Assembly (NCBI GenBank): GCA_024180945.1
Contig: JAKSGN010000041.1
Span: 3,224,001-3,288,000, forward strand
From: Macrophomina tecta
Taxonomy: Eukaryota; Ascomycota; Dothideomycetes; Botryosphaeriales; Botryosphaeriaceae
Reading direction: 5' to 3'
Length of the DNA stretch: 64,000 nt
Every line of letters starts with the position of its first letter. The stretch's first letter is position 1. Positions 45,882-56,410 of this stretch are shown in pieces. The translations under genes and the position numbers were made by a program. A model generated the notes under the pieces. The model saw only the letters and a list, made by a program, of their open reading frames with translations. It was not told where the DNA came from and did not search any database.

Positions 45882-46549
45882 TGCCTAAGAAACGGATCAC
45901 AAAAGAATCCAATCGCCAAGGCATCGCGTTGCGTGCTCGCAAAGCCACCGGAAGAACGCCACATCTACTCGCGGGAGACATCCAAGCCGACCTCCTCTCA
46001 GCGCTTCAAAGCTTTACGTGAGTCCACAAAGAGAACCACACCCCGCCTTGTTCAAATTTCCATCTCTCGACTCCCTCCAGACCGGTGAAAGCTGCTCCTA
46101 CAACCCCTCCTCCGTCTTCCAATCAGAGCTACAGAATTTGGCGAGGCCAGTCACCGTCCCCCGCACACGTGAGGCCGCGCTCTCCCTCCACCAGTTCTAG
46201 TGGACGGGACTTGTTCATCGGGCACCGCGGCGCTCGTTCCTATCCCGTCACACCTGAACCGGTGCGCGGCCCCACCGCGTATCGTGGGAAGCAGCCTGTG
46301 GAGAACCCGGACGATGGCCACCGCAGTGTACGATCTGTGGCAGCTGTGCCGCTTGGCTTGAGCGGAGGCAAGAGGCTATCAGGAAGCCGTCGACGACGGT
46401 CATCGGAAGGAGATCGTGGACACAGAAGACTGGAATGCCGCACTGAACGCAGACGCGGGAAGCCATGTGGGCAGCCACCTCGTCGACGGTGGAGAAAGGG
46501 TCGGATTATCACGCGGCATCTGCAGCCGCGAGTGAGGAGACAGGACTAG
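45882..46549 (+). CDS. Hypothetical basic protein, model uncertain
   Basis: I do not recognise this gene. An ATG at 45882 opens MPKKRITKESNRQGIALRAR and runs to a GTGAGT donor near 46019. The acceptor CTCCCTCCAG near 46080 continues in phase to TPVKAAPTTPPPSSNQSYRIW and a Ser/Pro/Arg-rich stretch, with a TAG at 46549. The conserved-looking N-terminus with its clean intron argues for a gene. From about 46368 a different frame (GYQEAVDDGHRKEIVDTED) looks more coding-like than the one used, so a second intron probably changes the 3' end and the true stop may differ. It is basic and disordered, and could be nuclear. Confidence 0.35.
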
Positions 46550-47900
46550 TGGCGGACACGGTGGGGACGGTGCGGCCTATGAAGGACGGTGGGGTCGCGC
46601 CCAAGGCAAGGGCGGGAAGCTTAAGGCTGCGGAGAGCGAAGTGTCACGGGTGGAAGCGCCTCGCCGAAGACGGAGATGAAGTTGGCATTTGGACGAAACG
46701 ACTTCGGACAGGACAGGGCAGGGGATCGTGAATGATACCGAATCGAAAGGTAAGTGCCTATCTGTTCCCAAAGATACCACTAGTTCCTGCTCCAATTTAC
46801 ATGCAAATCTACTGCTGTTTCTGTTGAAGCTTTTGCCGTTGGATACCTTCGTCTCCACAAAAGTCATAATTACGTAGTCTCCGCACCAACCCGCCGACTA
46901 GGACATTGATCTTACCAGAAAACTGAAAAACAGCATGTACAAATATCGATAGTATGGGCAAAGATTTGGTGATATCGTGTCATCATTGTTCTCTATCTAC
47001 ATTTGCATTCTCGGTGAGAAGGCGCTCTTCCCTCAAAAGGGCAAATGATGTTAGTTCATGTTGTCTTCTTCTTCCTGTCATTCACGTTCACCTCCATCAA
47101 CAACTATGCTGTCTTTTTGAATGAACAATGTGTGCCGCCATCCAAACAGTTTAAAGCAATAGCGTATACATAAATGACAGTGAGCGCTCCAGCAGCAGCT
47201 ATAAAAGCAAAACAGGGTATTGACACCGACGCCGGTTCCCAATCCAGCACCGATAACGAACCGCAAAACTTACAAAGGCAATAACGCAGAATACCGCCTA
47301 GCGTCAAAGCAATAATGTTGACGCTGTGATCTACCTTTCCAATCTTTCTTTTGAGCAAGACGCTAACAATAATAACTTGAATGCATCCTCACACCGCTAT
47401 TACAGCGGAGAGGATGATATTTCATCCACAAGCCACACCAAATCGAGGAGGCCTAAACTTGAATATCGAGCCGTGCAGCGATGCCGCGACCGGAATCGAT
47501 GCTTCGACCCTTGGAGAACGCGACTTGGCCACTTCTCCATGCGATCGCACATGCCGACATCGGCTTCCGCGCGTGCGGGTCAAGGGGCGCTCCCGTTTTC
47601 GGATGATTTCCGAAAATTAGGCTTCGATTGCGGGAGCCAAGGCCTGAGGTGTGCCCGGGAGAGAGGAGCTCGACTGATTGCTCTCATTGATGACAAAGGC
47701 GAGGCTGTCCTTCCTTTGGAATGCAGTGCCACTGGGAGCCGAGGGTGTGATGGGGCTGCGGATGGAGCTCTGATAAGACGCTGCGCGCGACACAGGAGCA
47801 GGTCGCTGTGGTGCGTTGGAGCTCGGGGGACGCAACACCAAATCCGAGGTATTGGTGGTGGTTCTACTAATCTGGACTGAGGCTCGCGACTCTGATCTTA
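46550..47900. other. Intergenic stretch, downstream of HapX
   Basis: Includes a further protein-like plus-strand frame to 46731 that could be the true 3' end of the preceding candidate. The rest is AT-richer 3' flank of HapX. Nothing else was recognised. Confidence 0.4.
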
Positions 47901-49484
47901 TTAGCCGGAGGACTCGTCATTCACCGCGCTGGGCTCACCGAGGTTTCTGTCGTTGCTGCTCTCGCTAGTGCCGCCGTCAGCACCGCCGTTGCTGGTGGTG
48001 CTAATGGCGATGCTATTGTGGCGCGAGGGTTGCTCCGACGAGCCGTCAGTGCTATGCCTGGTATCAGCTTTCTTGAGGACGTTGAGGACTGAAGCCATGT
48101 CTAGCTCGTAGGCAGACATGTGGCGTTTGTGCTTCGCCTCCTCGGTCTCCTTAAGCTGCTGCAGGCGAATAGAGTCGTTGCGGGTGGGTGGGAGAGTGAT
48201 GAGCTCCCTCATCCATGCCGGGTGCTCTTCGTTGACTGGGAGGTTGGCGCTACGAAAATAACGGCGATAAGCTTCGGCACAGTCGATGGATTCATTTGTG
48301 ACACTGAGACGCTGGCGTTTGATGGGTATCTGGCCATCATCGTCAACCTTGGCGCTGGCGTAGGACATGTCGCGATTCAGGAAGGATCGGTTGATGGGAC
48401 GTTCGCGGGCCAGAGTCTCGCAGAAACGCTTCTGCAAAGGGTCCTTCATGCAAGCGTCGCAGGTGCCGGGCTTGCAGGGAGGCTCCATGGCGGAGGGGCG
48501 GCTGGCAGCTGGGCGCTTGCCAAAGTTGGTGAAATCGATTTCCATTTCGTCGTCATGGGCGGGCGTGTCGTGCATCTCCACATGGGCGGTCTGGCGAGCA
48601 GGGCGGTTAGTGCCGGAAAAGTCGACGAGCGAGTCGACACAGAGACAGTCGCCATTATCGGCACATCGGCCGCAGCCGTCTTTCGGAGCAGCATTCTCAG
48701 AGCGGACCAGAGGGGGCAGGGTGATGGGGGCGGTAGCAGAGGGCGGTGCGGAGGTGGGCCCAGCGTCCCCACGGGCCTCAGCACTCGGCACCGCTGAGGC
48801 CGACGCTTCCTCGCCATCGCCGCGCCAGGCCGGTGGCGTGAGCTGGTTCTGCGGCGGCAGGCGACGGCAGTGCTCCATCTCGCGCTCCAGCTTCAGCAGC
48901 TTGTCCTGCATGAAGTCGAGCTGCTGGCGCATCGTGTCGTTATCGGCCGTCAGCTGGTCGACCTTGCGCTGCAGGCCCTCGGACCGCGACCGCTCTTCGG
49001 CCAGCACGCCATTGAGGTGGGTGACCTCGCGCTGGTGGGCATCGGACTGCTGGCGGCGCTCGTCGAGGGCGCGCTGCAGCTCACGGTTCGTCTCCTCCAT
49101 CTTCTGGGTCTTGCGCTGACGGAAAGCCCGCTGCGCCTCGCGGTTCTGCTGCTTGCGCTTCGACGGCGGGTCGTCGGTGGCAGGCTTGCGGCCGGGCTTG
49201 GGCCGCGGCGGGATCACATAGCTGTTGCCGCAGGGGCCTTGGTTCATGGCAGGCGTGATGTACGGCGACGCGCCGGGGCCGGGAGCAAGCTGGAAGGGCG
49301 TCGAGGCGGCGGATGAGGGCCCAGCGGGCGGCGAGCCGGCATTGGCGGGGGTGGTGGAATCGAAGGGAGAGCCGGAGCCGTCAGACTGCGGCGAGGGGAT
49401 GGCGAAGGGAGAAGGGGCGCTCGGCGCATCGCCTTGGGCAGGGCTGGGAGCCGGAGCGATGTCGAGCTTCTTGGAGGCCATCAT
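47901..49484 (-). CDS. hapX: bZIP iron-response regulator HapX
   Basis: A 527-aa intronless protein from the ATG at 49484 (a second ATG follows directly). The frame is open further upstream, but that part looks like leader sequence and contains a GATA-type site. SYVIPPRPKPGRKP (residues 88-101) is the Hap4-like domain that binds the CCAAT-binding complex. The bZIP basic region NREAQRAFRQRK is at 114-125, followed by a coiled coil to about 200. Two cysteine-rich regions (CGRCADNGDCLC at about 271, CKPGTCDACMKDP at about 336) fit the iron-sensing clusters of HapX. In other ascomycetes HapX represses iron-consuming pathways and promotes uptake under iron starvation, and activates iron storage under excess. 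Two ATCTGATAA sites lie upstream. Confidence 0.92.
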   Translation of the reverse strand: MMASKKLDIAPAPSPAQGDAPSAPSPFAIPSPQSDGSGSPFDSTTPANAGSPPAGPSSAASTPFQLAPGPGASPYITPAMNQGPCGNSYVIPPRPKPGRKPATDDPPSKRKQQNREAQRAFRQRKTQKMEETNRELQRALDERRQQSDAHQREVTHLNGVLAEERSRSEGLQRKVDQLTADNDTMRQQLDFMQDKLLKLEREMEHCRRLPPQNQLTPPAWRGDGEEASASAVPSAEARGDAGPTSAPPSATAPITLPPLVRSENAAPKDGCGRCADNGDCLCVDSLVDFSGTNRPARQTAHVEMHDTPAHDDEMEIDFTNFGKRPAASRPSAMEPPCKPGTCDACMKDPLQKRFCETLARERPINRSFLNRDMSYASAKVDDDGQIPIKRQRLSVTNESIDCAEAYRRYFRSANLPVNEEHPAWMRELITLPPTRNDSIRLQQLKETEEAKHKRHMSAYELDMASVLNVLKKADTRHSTDGSSEQPSRHNSIAISTTSNGGADGGTSESSNDRNLGEPSAVNDESSG

Positions 49485-49533
49485 TGGCTGGTGGTCTTGG
49501 ATGCGATGGAGGTAGAGCGGGAGTATGATCATC

Positions 49534-49542
49534 TTATCAGAT
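49534..49542 (-). promoter_or_regulatory. SreA-type GATA site, proximal, upstream of hapX
   Basis: ATCTGATAA on the minus strand, 50 bases upstream of the hapX start. It matches ATCWGATAA, the published target of SreA/Sfu1/Fep1-class iron-responsive GATA repressors, which repress hapX in aspergilli when iron is plentiful. Confidence 0.6.
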
Positions 49543-50359
49543 TTTTCGGGGGGGAACCACTTGTTCCCGAGCCTCGCCGAACTCGGCTCAGTGGAGTCGC
49601 CCATCGTCCGCGAAGGGAATGGTCCAGCTCTGCGCTGCTTGGGCCTGGGCGCGCCGGGCCGGCGGCGGTGCGGAGGCGGAGGGAAGGCGTGAGAGGGCGG
49701 CGTGGGCTCGAGGTCGTCCAGATGGGCTGCCAGCCTGGTGTAGCTACAGCCCTTCCCCCCATCCTCCCTCCAGCGCGCGGTGGGCCGCCGTCCGCCTTTT
49801 ACGCTGGCCTCTCCGCCCCCCGGCCCTGCGTCAGGCACCCGGTCCCTGGGAGGCTTTACGTGTCGACCACTGCGCTTATTGCCCGCTAGATCTCCCTATT
49901 ACGCGGCTGAGAAATCCCAAATCCGCGCTTCCTACTCGCAGGCCTCGTCATCTACAGCCACCTGGCCCACAACAAGTCATCTCATCACTGCGCTGTGGCT
50001 AGAAAGGCTGCTATTTGTGGTAAGAGCAGAGCCCGTGGCTCTCGGATATACACATCATTCGGCTCGGTCTCTCCGACTCCGCTACGGGCTCTCCGGTCGA
50101 AGCAGCATGCCATTGGCATTCAGCGGATATGCAGCAAGCCCAGCCTCCTGCTGCGTCTGGCTTCTCGCCTGCGTCGTACCATCATCAAAATCCCGGCGTG
50201 GCTGTACCGTCTGCTTGCGGGCCAAGTACAGATGCTCTCCACTCCATGCTTATCGCCGAGTTTGCCTACACTTTGCAAGTACTAGGCGATTCGTTCCTGC
50301 ACGCCAACACACTTGAGCAAGTTTTAATTTGAGCAAAAGCTCTCATCTCCTCCACTAGC

Positions 50360-50368
50360 TTATCAGAT
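50360..50368 (-). promoter_or_regulatory. SreA-type GATA site, distal, upstream of hapX
   Basis: A second perfect ATCTGATAA on the minus strand, about 880 bases upstream of the hapX start. Both sites share one extra base, giving ATCTGATAAG. Confidence 0.5.
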
Positions 50369-51593
50369 CAACCCGTGCTCGTATCCGCCTCTGATGCGCT
50401 CATCTCCTGTCCCGTTTTCGGACATAAGCTTCCGACTGGCCTCACATATGTTCTTCCCACAGAACTTCCTCTGTTGAATATACCCCCCTTTTTGGTTTTT
50501 ATCCACTTCTCCTACACAACGGTTTTGGTAAAGGGAACAGCGGGAGCTCAGTTGGCATCAACTTCAGTGCCGTCCGCACATCCTGTCCAAATACTACATG
50601 GCACCACTAGCTCCCTACACTGAGTCGCCAATCCGGGGCCCAAACCTAGAGGATTTACGCCACCACCGGCGTGCGCAAATTCTGAGCCAGGCGGGTGGTA
50701 CTTTGGGAACAGCAAGCATCACGTCTGTCAGACCTCTCTATGACCGCCCACATGCAGGACGAAAACACACTTACCCGTAGGAGACGCACGCCACAAACTC
50801 CACCATGAGCCTACAGTGCTCGCGAGGCAACAATAATCCGCACACGTTGCGCCTCCCCCCTTGAACAGAGCCTTGTGTCGGGATGATCGGCCCCACCCCC
50901 CGCCCTCGGAGCCGCCATCGCCTGTTCGTCTGCTGATGGCAATTGCCATGTTCTCAGCACACCCGCTACATCTGGCAGGTAATCCGGACTACTGTAAAAC
51001 ATCGACAGACTTAAAATGGATGCATGCGCCAAAAAATAGGCATCCTTCGCGCACACGACATTTCAATGAAGGGCAAGGCAATTTCAAAGCGAAAAGGCAC
51101 AGGCTCCATATATAAAGTCTGTCAATTCGCTCACATTGAGGCTGCTGACCACAGGCCTATAGAACGCCTCTGACACTTGAAGTGGTCAATGACCATTCAC
51201 TATCCTGGGCTCTGTCTAAGCGATAGAGCCTGCATGATCGAAGCAACAAGAACCCAAGCACCATAAGCAGAGCAGTTCACCGCTACAATAGCTTACGCGC
51301 GTATATTCCATCACACGCTTGACGGTCGTTTTCTTCGGATCATCCGACGCCGGCCGGACTTGCCGGGATAGAAGGACGGAGGAAATACGGCCCCTAAATA
51401 ATTTCAGTAATCGCTCGAACTATGGTAAAAAGAACAAATTCTCAAAGCCATTCACAGGATTCCTACCTGCATCACTATCACATCGAACTCCTACCTCTTT
51501 ATAATCTCATAGCGGCCGCCGGAAGAACCTTGAAGCATACAGTTAGTAACTCTTCACTACTGGAAGACTTGCCGTACTGCAAGCGGGTGGTGG

Positions 51594-51620
51594 TTTTTTT
51601 TTTTTTTTTTTTTTTTTTTT
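51594..51620. repeat. T27 homopolymer
   Basis: An uninterrupted run of 27 T. Confidence 0.9.
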
Positions 51621-52039
51621 GAAAGAAAGAACCTTAAGGCGCAGGCTTCCTTACACATAGAAAATACAGTGAAAGTTCTATATCCCAGAGCGGCTTGCAA
51701 ACCACATATTAGTCTTTTTCCTGCGAAGCAATTGGTAGAGGCTGTTGCTCGTTCTCGGAGATGGAACCTTCACCTGAAGCACTGCAGTAGGAATCTCACG
51801 TGATGCAACCACATTAATGGCAAAATATAGCATTCTTGGCCCTGAAGATATCGGACTCGAGCCCAGAAACCACGCGATAGTTACTCCATCATGATATACT
51901 GCGCTGTTCATGAACTACTGAAGTTGCCATCCGGACGACTGCTTCAGTTTTCCACGGGCCTGTCCAGATCTGAGACCACAAGTAACAGACAAGTCATCCG
52001 GATCCTCGAATGACAGGCACTATGCAAGTTTTTTTCCCC

Positions 52040-52063
52040 TTTTTTTTTTTTTTTTTTTTTTTT
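52040..52063. repeat. T24 homopolymer
   Basis: A run of 24 T directly after TTTTTCCCC, near the 3' flank of the coiled-coil gene (minus strand). Confidence 0.9.
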
Positions 52064-52358
52064 GTTCTTTCTCGTGGAGTTGCACTTCAATGTAGTCTAC
52101 ATGTATAATCTCGAGTCGGGTCCATTCACCCGAGCATTCATTCGTTAGACTACACTGCCCTTGAAACATAGCTATACCAGGCCGAGCATTCTGCTCGCCA
52201 CGCAAACGCCGCATCCCTATGTATATAACGGAGAAAGGATGAAAAGAGGTCCAAAAACATACCACACCAACACCGTGTCCACACGGGCAGTAGCCTCGCG
52301 CAGCCCAGCCACGTCCGGATACCAAATGAGCCAAAAACACCCCTTTCCCTCGTTTAGT

Positions 52359-55157
52359 TCAAACCTTCCCTTTCTCCCCAGCGCCGCCCTTCTTGACGAA
52401 TTTATACCGATATGCCTGCGGTTCACCCTCGCCGACCTCTTCCCTGCCCCATTCATGCAGCAGCGCCCTCCCCAATGCCTTCTTCTCCTTCTCCAATGCT
52501 TCCACCTTCTGCCGCCACTCCTTTTCCCTTGTGCGCAGGAGCTGCACCACACGCTCGTCCATCGCGCGGTTGACGCTTTCAAAGTCCTCTTTAAGCGCCG
52601 CCATCTCTGCTCTCGCCTTGCGAGCGTCTGCCTGCGCGTCTTTCGCAGCGAGACCCGCCTCGCGCAGGGCTCGGCGCAGAGACTCGAGCTCGCTGGAGCG
52701 GCTATCGGGGGAGCTGAACGTATCGGTATGCTCATTACCCATGCGTTCAAAGGCAGCGCCACCCTCTCGTCCCTCATCATCCTCAAACCCTTTCTTCCGG
52801 GCCTCCACCGTCCCCCTCAATTCCTCCACCTCCGCCTTCAATCCCTCCAGCGCCCTCTTCAACCCCGCCTTCTCAATCCTCTCCCCATTCAACCGCGTCC
52901 CGGCGACCCTGACCGCCTCCTCCGCCCTCTTCCTCACGCCATCTTTCTCGCCCTTCATCCGCTCCACCAGCTTCTCCAACTCCCTCGCGCGAGCCCTCTC
53001 CGCATCCGCCTCCCTCCGCGCATTCTCCAACATCCTAACAACATCCCTTCTCGCCGCCTCCGCCATCTCCCCATCTTCCTCCCTCGCCCTCTCCAGCCCT
53101 CCGGCGCGCCTCTCCCCCTCGGCTGCGCGCGCCTGCGCCTCGCGCAGCTCGTCCCTCAAAACCCTCGCGCTCTCCCTCGCGGCATCCGCATCACGCCTCA
53201 AGCCCTCCGTTTCCCTTCTCGCGAAACCCAGCTGCTCCCGCAAGAGCTCCAGGTTAGTCTCCAAGTCTTCAACCTGGCGCCTCGAACGCTCGAGCAGCTC
53301 GTCCTCGGCCTGATGATGATGTTTGGTGCTGTTGCCACCAACACGGCCGCCAAGGCCCTTGCCCGCATCCGAGTACGAGAATGAGCTGGACAGGGACTGC
53401 TCGGCGCGGGCAGTCTCGAGATGGGCCTGCGCGGCCGCGAGCCGGGCTTCGAGCTCGGCGATACGGGCGTCGGCCTTCTGCTGGGCGAGGGTCTGCTCCA
53501 CCGTCACGGGCAGGGACGAATCTCTCCCGCCCAGGTGCTGATCGTCCCCACCACCACTGCGACGATCCGCTCGCGCCGCCTGCAAGTCCCCAACCCTCGC
53601 CTCGAGCGACGCGACCCTCGCGTCATGGCCCGCATGCAGCTGCTCAAGCTCTTGGGCATGCGCAGTCCTGGCTGTGTCGAGCTCGGCGTCCTTCTGCGCC
53701 AGGCGGGCCAGCAGGGCGGTCTCGGAGGCGGCGAGGCGGGCGTCGAAGCTGGAGCGGACGAGGGCGAAGGCGGAGGCCTGCTCTTGCGCGTCGTGCTCGG
53801 CGCGGGCCTGCTGCGCGGCGAGGCGGCGCTGCCAATGGTCGTCGAGATCGCGCGCGCGGTCGTCGTGGCGTGCGGTGAGGTCGCGCACGCGGCGCTGCTC
53901 GTTGCTGCGCGCCTCGTCACGCTCAGCATGGGCACGGTGGAGTTGCTGCTCGAGGTTGGAGATCCGCGAGGCCGAGTCGTCCTTTTGGCGTGCCAGCTCG
54001 TTGCGGAGTCGGTTGAGCTGGGCGCGGAGGTCGTCCGGGTCTGCGTCTGTGTCTGCGTCTGCGGCGTTCTTGGAGGACGACGGGGTTGTCCTGCTGTCCG
54101 ACGCCGAGTCCCGGACATCCAAGGCTGCACTTCTGCGTGCTGCCTCATTCATTTCGCGCAAGTGATCCTCATAGTCCTCGATCCGCACCTCGGGCGCTCT
54201 GGCCCCTCCGCCGCCCCTCGGACTTGGTCTATTGCTCAGCGGCGGCGGCGTATCCTCATGGTCCTCAACCGTCGGCTGCAACCACGACGCCCTCGAAGGC
54301 GCAGAAGTGTCTCGTTTCCGTTCATCCTGCCTCGGCGCCGGCGATGCCGAAACGCTCCTGTACTCCTCCTCATTGACATCGTCCATGCTCGACAAAATAT
54401 CAATCTGCTCGTCAATCGAGCCCTGCCGCGAGCCGCGCTCGTCATCATCCCCAATCGTCGAGGACCCCCTGCGCGAGTCCCGCGGCGGCATGAACGTGTC
54501 CTCATCCGAAATGACATATCCGTGCAAATCCTGCATGGCGGCGGCCGCCATTTCCCTCGTGTCCTCGCCATGGTCGCTCTGCGTGTACTCATACGACCCA
54601 TGCTCTGAGCCCGCAGCGGCGGCCCCACGTCCCTCGTCGGGATCATCATCATCATCAACATCATCAACATCTTCTCCTCCTTCCGAATCGCTGACATGGT
54701 CTCTTGAATCGAAGCTCGGCGGCGCCGAAGGCCGCAGCGGAGCCGGAGCCAGCGGCAAGGTATTGTTGACGTCCTGCTCCTCCCCTTCCTCCTCCACCAC
54801 CTCGTCGCCCTCTCTCGCCCGTCGTGACGCCGCTGTGTTCGCCGACGCGCTACTCTTCTTGCCACCACTGCCCTGCGGCAGCCTTGCGCGCATCCAAAAC
54901 TCCATGTTCTGCGTGAAGTCGCTGGGCCCGTCGATGTCTTCGCTGCGCACCGTGTCGAATGGTTCAGTGTCGTCGTCGAGCGTCAAATCGCCGCCATCCC
55001 CGTTCTTGCTCCCGCCCCCCAGCAACAGTGCGTCCAGATCGATGCTGTAGGCCGTGTCTTCAGACTCGGCGGGCAGGACGGTCTCGTCGATCTCTCGGTC
55101 GGAGGGAGGGCGTCCCGGCGACGCCGTGTCGTCGGTCGGGGAGGCAGTGATCGACAT
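52359..55157 (-). CDS. Large coiled-coil protein, possibly a spindle-pole/MTOC component
   Basis: A 932-aa intronless protein. The first 290 residues are acidic and disordered with a short hydrophobic/aromatic motif DGPSDFTQNMEFWMRARLP at about 78-96. From about 365 to 890 it is a nearly continuous coiled coil (heptad-like Leu/Ala, very rich in Arg, Glu and Ala). The C-terminus has ALGRALLHEWGREEVG and EPQAYRYKFVKKG. The layout resembles fungal spindle-pole-body or septal microtubule-organising scaffolds, but I could not identify the family with certainty. It could also be a myosin-like or golgin-type scaffold. The start is the first ATG in the frame. The GC-rich coiled coil creates long antisense open frames that are not genes. 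Confidence 0.75.
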   Translation of the reverse strand: MSITASPTDDTASPGRPPSDREIDETVLPAESEDTAYSIDLDALLLGGGSKNGDGGDLTLDDDTEPFDTVRSEDIDGPSDFTQNMEFWMRARLPQGSGGKKSSASANTAASRRAREGDEVVEEEGEEQDVNNTLPLAPAPLRPSAPPSFDSRDHVSDSEGGEDVDDVDDDDDPDEGRGAAAAGSEHGSYEYTQSDHGEDTREMAAAAMQDLHGYVISDEDTFMPPRDSRRGSSTIGDDDERGSRQGSIDEQIDILSSMDDVNEEEYRSVSASPAPRQDERKRDTSAPSRASWLQPTVEDHEDTPPPLSNRPSPRGGGGARAPEVRIEDYEDHLREMNEAARRSAALDVRDSASDSRTTPSSSKNAADADTDADPDDLRAQLNRLRNELARQKDDSASRISNLEQQLHRAHAERDEARSNEQRRVRDLTARHDDRARDLDDHWQRRLAAQQARAEHDAQEQASAFALVRSSFDARLAASETALLARLAQKDAELDTARTAHAQELEQLHAGHDARVASLEARVGDLQAARADRRSGGGDDQHLGGRDSSLPVTVEQTLAQQKADARIAELEARLAAAQAHLETARAEQSLSSSFSYSDAGKGLGGRVGGNSTKHHHQAEDELLERSRRQVEDLETNLELLREQLGFARRETEGLRRDADAARESARVLRDELREAQARAAEGERRAGGLERAREEDGEMAEAARRDVVRMLENARREADAERARARELEKLVERMKGEKDGVRKRAEEAVRVAGTRLNGERIEKAGLKRALEGLKAEVEELRGTVEARKKGFEDDEGREGGAAFERMGNEHTDTFSSPDSRSSELESLRRALREAGLAAKDAQADARKARAEMAALKEDFESVNRAMDERVVQLLRTREKEWRQKVEALEKEKKALGRALLHEWGREEVGEGEPQAYRYKFVKKGGAGEKGKV

Positions 55158-56410
55158 GTTGAGAGGCGCGCGGGCGCACGGGCAGCAAGAAAGAGGCGTT
55201 AGGTAGGCCGTTGGAAATAGCAGGCTTGGAGGGGAAACGACGCCTTCTTTGCGCGCTAAGGGAAGGCCAGTCGAAGGCGGTGCTGGACTGCTGCGATTGG
55301 CCGAGGGGTGTTTTCTGGTCGGCTTTTCTCCAGGCTCAATGCATGTTTTCGCTGGATCTGGACGGTGCGCTCAAGGGAAAGAATAGCTTTGTTATGGCGT
55401 GCGAATGGCGTGGCGGGTTGGGGCCTGAGTGGAAGAGTTGGGTTGTTTTGATTACGGCGGGGGACCGGGTCGCCCACGTTGCTGTGGAGAGCGCGGCGCT
55501 GCGCCTGTGTCGCGCGGGACGAGCCGCGTGATCACGCTTCGATCGGCACAGGTACCGCTGGGACTTGTGCTGCACTCCTCTCGCCATGAAAACTTGTCAA
55601 CGCCCCGATTCTACCTTTGCCTCGGTTGCTGATTCAGAGATTGGCGGCATTCATACAGGACCTGAGGCTATCGTGAGCCCGTCAGTGCGACGCATAGAAA
55701 GCGTCTTGTTGCAAGGCAATTTAGCACCGCTCCCTGCAGCCAGCGCCCAGAGGGGCCTGAACCGGTCTCATGTCGGTGTACAAGACCGCATGCATCAGCT
55801 TGGATTTGCTGCTGGTAGCATTCGTTTGCTCTGGTCATATTAAACACGGCTTGCCCAGGCTCGATTTGCCACGCTTTGAATGCAAGTGTAACGGTGGCAG
55901 TGGTCCACAGATTGATGGTCGTGGGGTGACCAGACCACCCCTTTGCCACGTGCCTATCAATTGGACGTGAATTGACCTCGCGTATTTGCAATTGGTAAAT
56001 GTGCCTATGTCGCGTTGTCATTAGGCGCTCCATGTTGAGCCTTCCTTAACCTGCTTCAGTCCCTGCTCACTCACAGCCTTTCCTTCGAAAGCCTAGCACT
56101 CTATTGCCCATCCCTGCGTCAAATATCCTAAGCCCGTAACCACGTCTCACCAGAACCCTGCCGGCCGCCAGGTGATCTCTGTCGCAAAGCTCGAATTAAT
56201 GATGGTATTGCTCCGTTACCCTATCGGAAAAACAAGGTATTGCTGAAGTCCAAGCGCCCCACCTGTGATTCACGGTGGGTTTCCACTAGATATACACGTC
56301 CATCGCATCCACCCGTCTCTTTATTTCCAAACACCCGTCAATAGTTTCCCTACCGCGGGCGATCGTCCCCGCCCCCAACGTCTAAAATGTGGCACCTCTC
56401 GCCCAACCCT
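55158..56410. other. Intergenic stretch
   Basis: Promoter side of the coiled-coil gene and 3' flank of SDHC. No gene is supported. Confidence 0.5.

Larger units (their letters stand above)
49543..52358. other. hapX upstream intergenic stretch
   Basis: About 2.8 kb between hapX and the coiled-coil gene. It contains the second GATA-type site (50360-50368) and long T tracts at 51594-51620 and 52040-52063. No gene is supported. Confidence 0.5.

Noticed and set aside
48120..49316. Plus-strand frames of 148-250 codons
   Set aside because: Antisense to hapX and without family features.
49485..49838. Upstream extension of the hapX frame (118 codons)
   Set aside because: It is Pro/Arg-rich without similarity to HapX N-termini and contains the ATCTGATAA site, so it reads as promoter and leader.
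52161..54608. Several long plus-strand frames (up to 407 codons)
   Set aside because: They are antisense to the coiled-coil gene and consist of repetitive Ser/Leu/Arg stretches mirrored from its Glu/Arg heptads.
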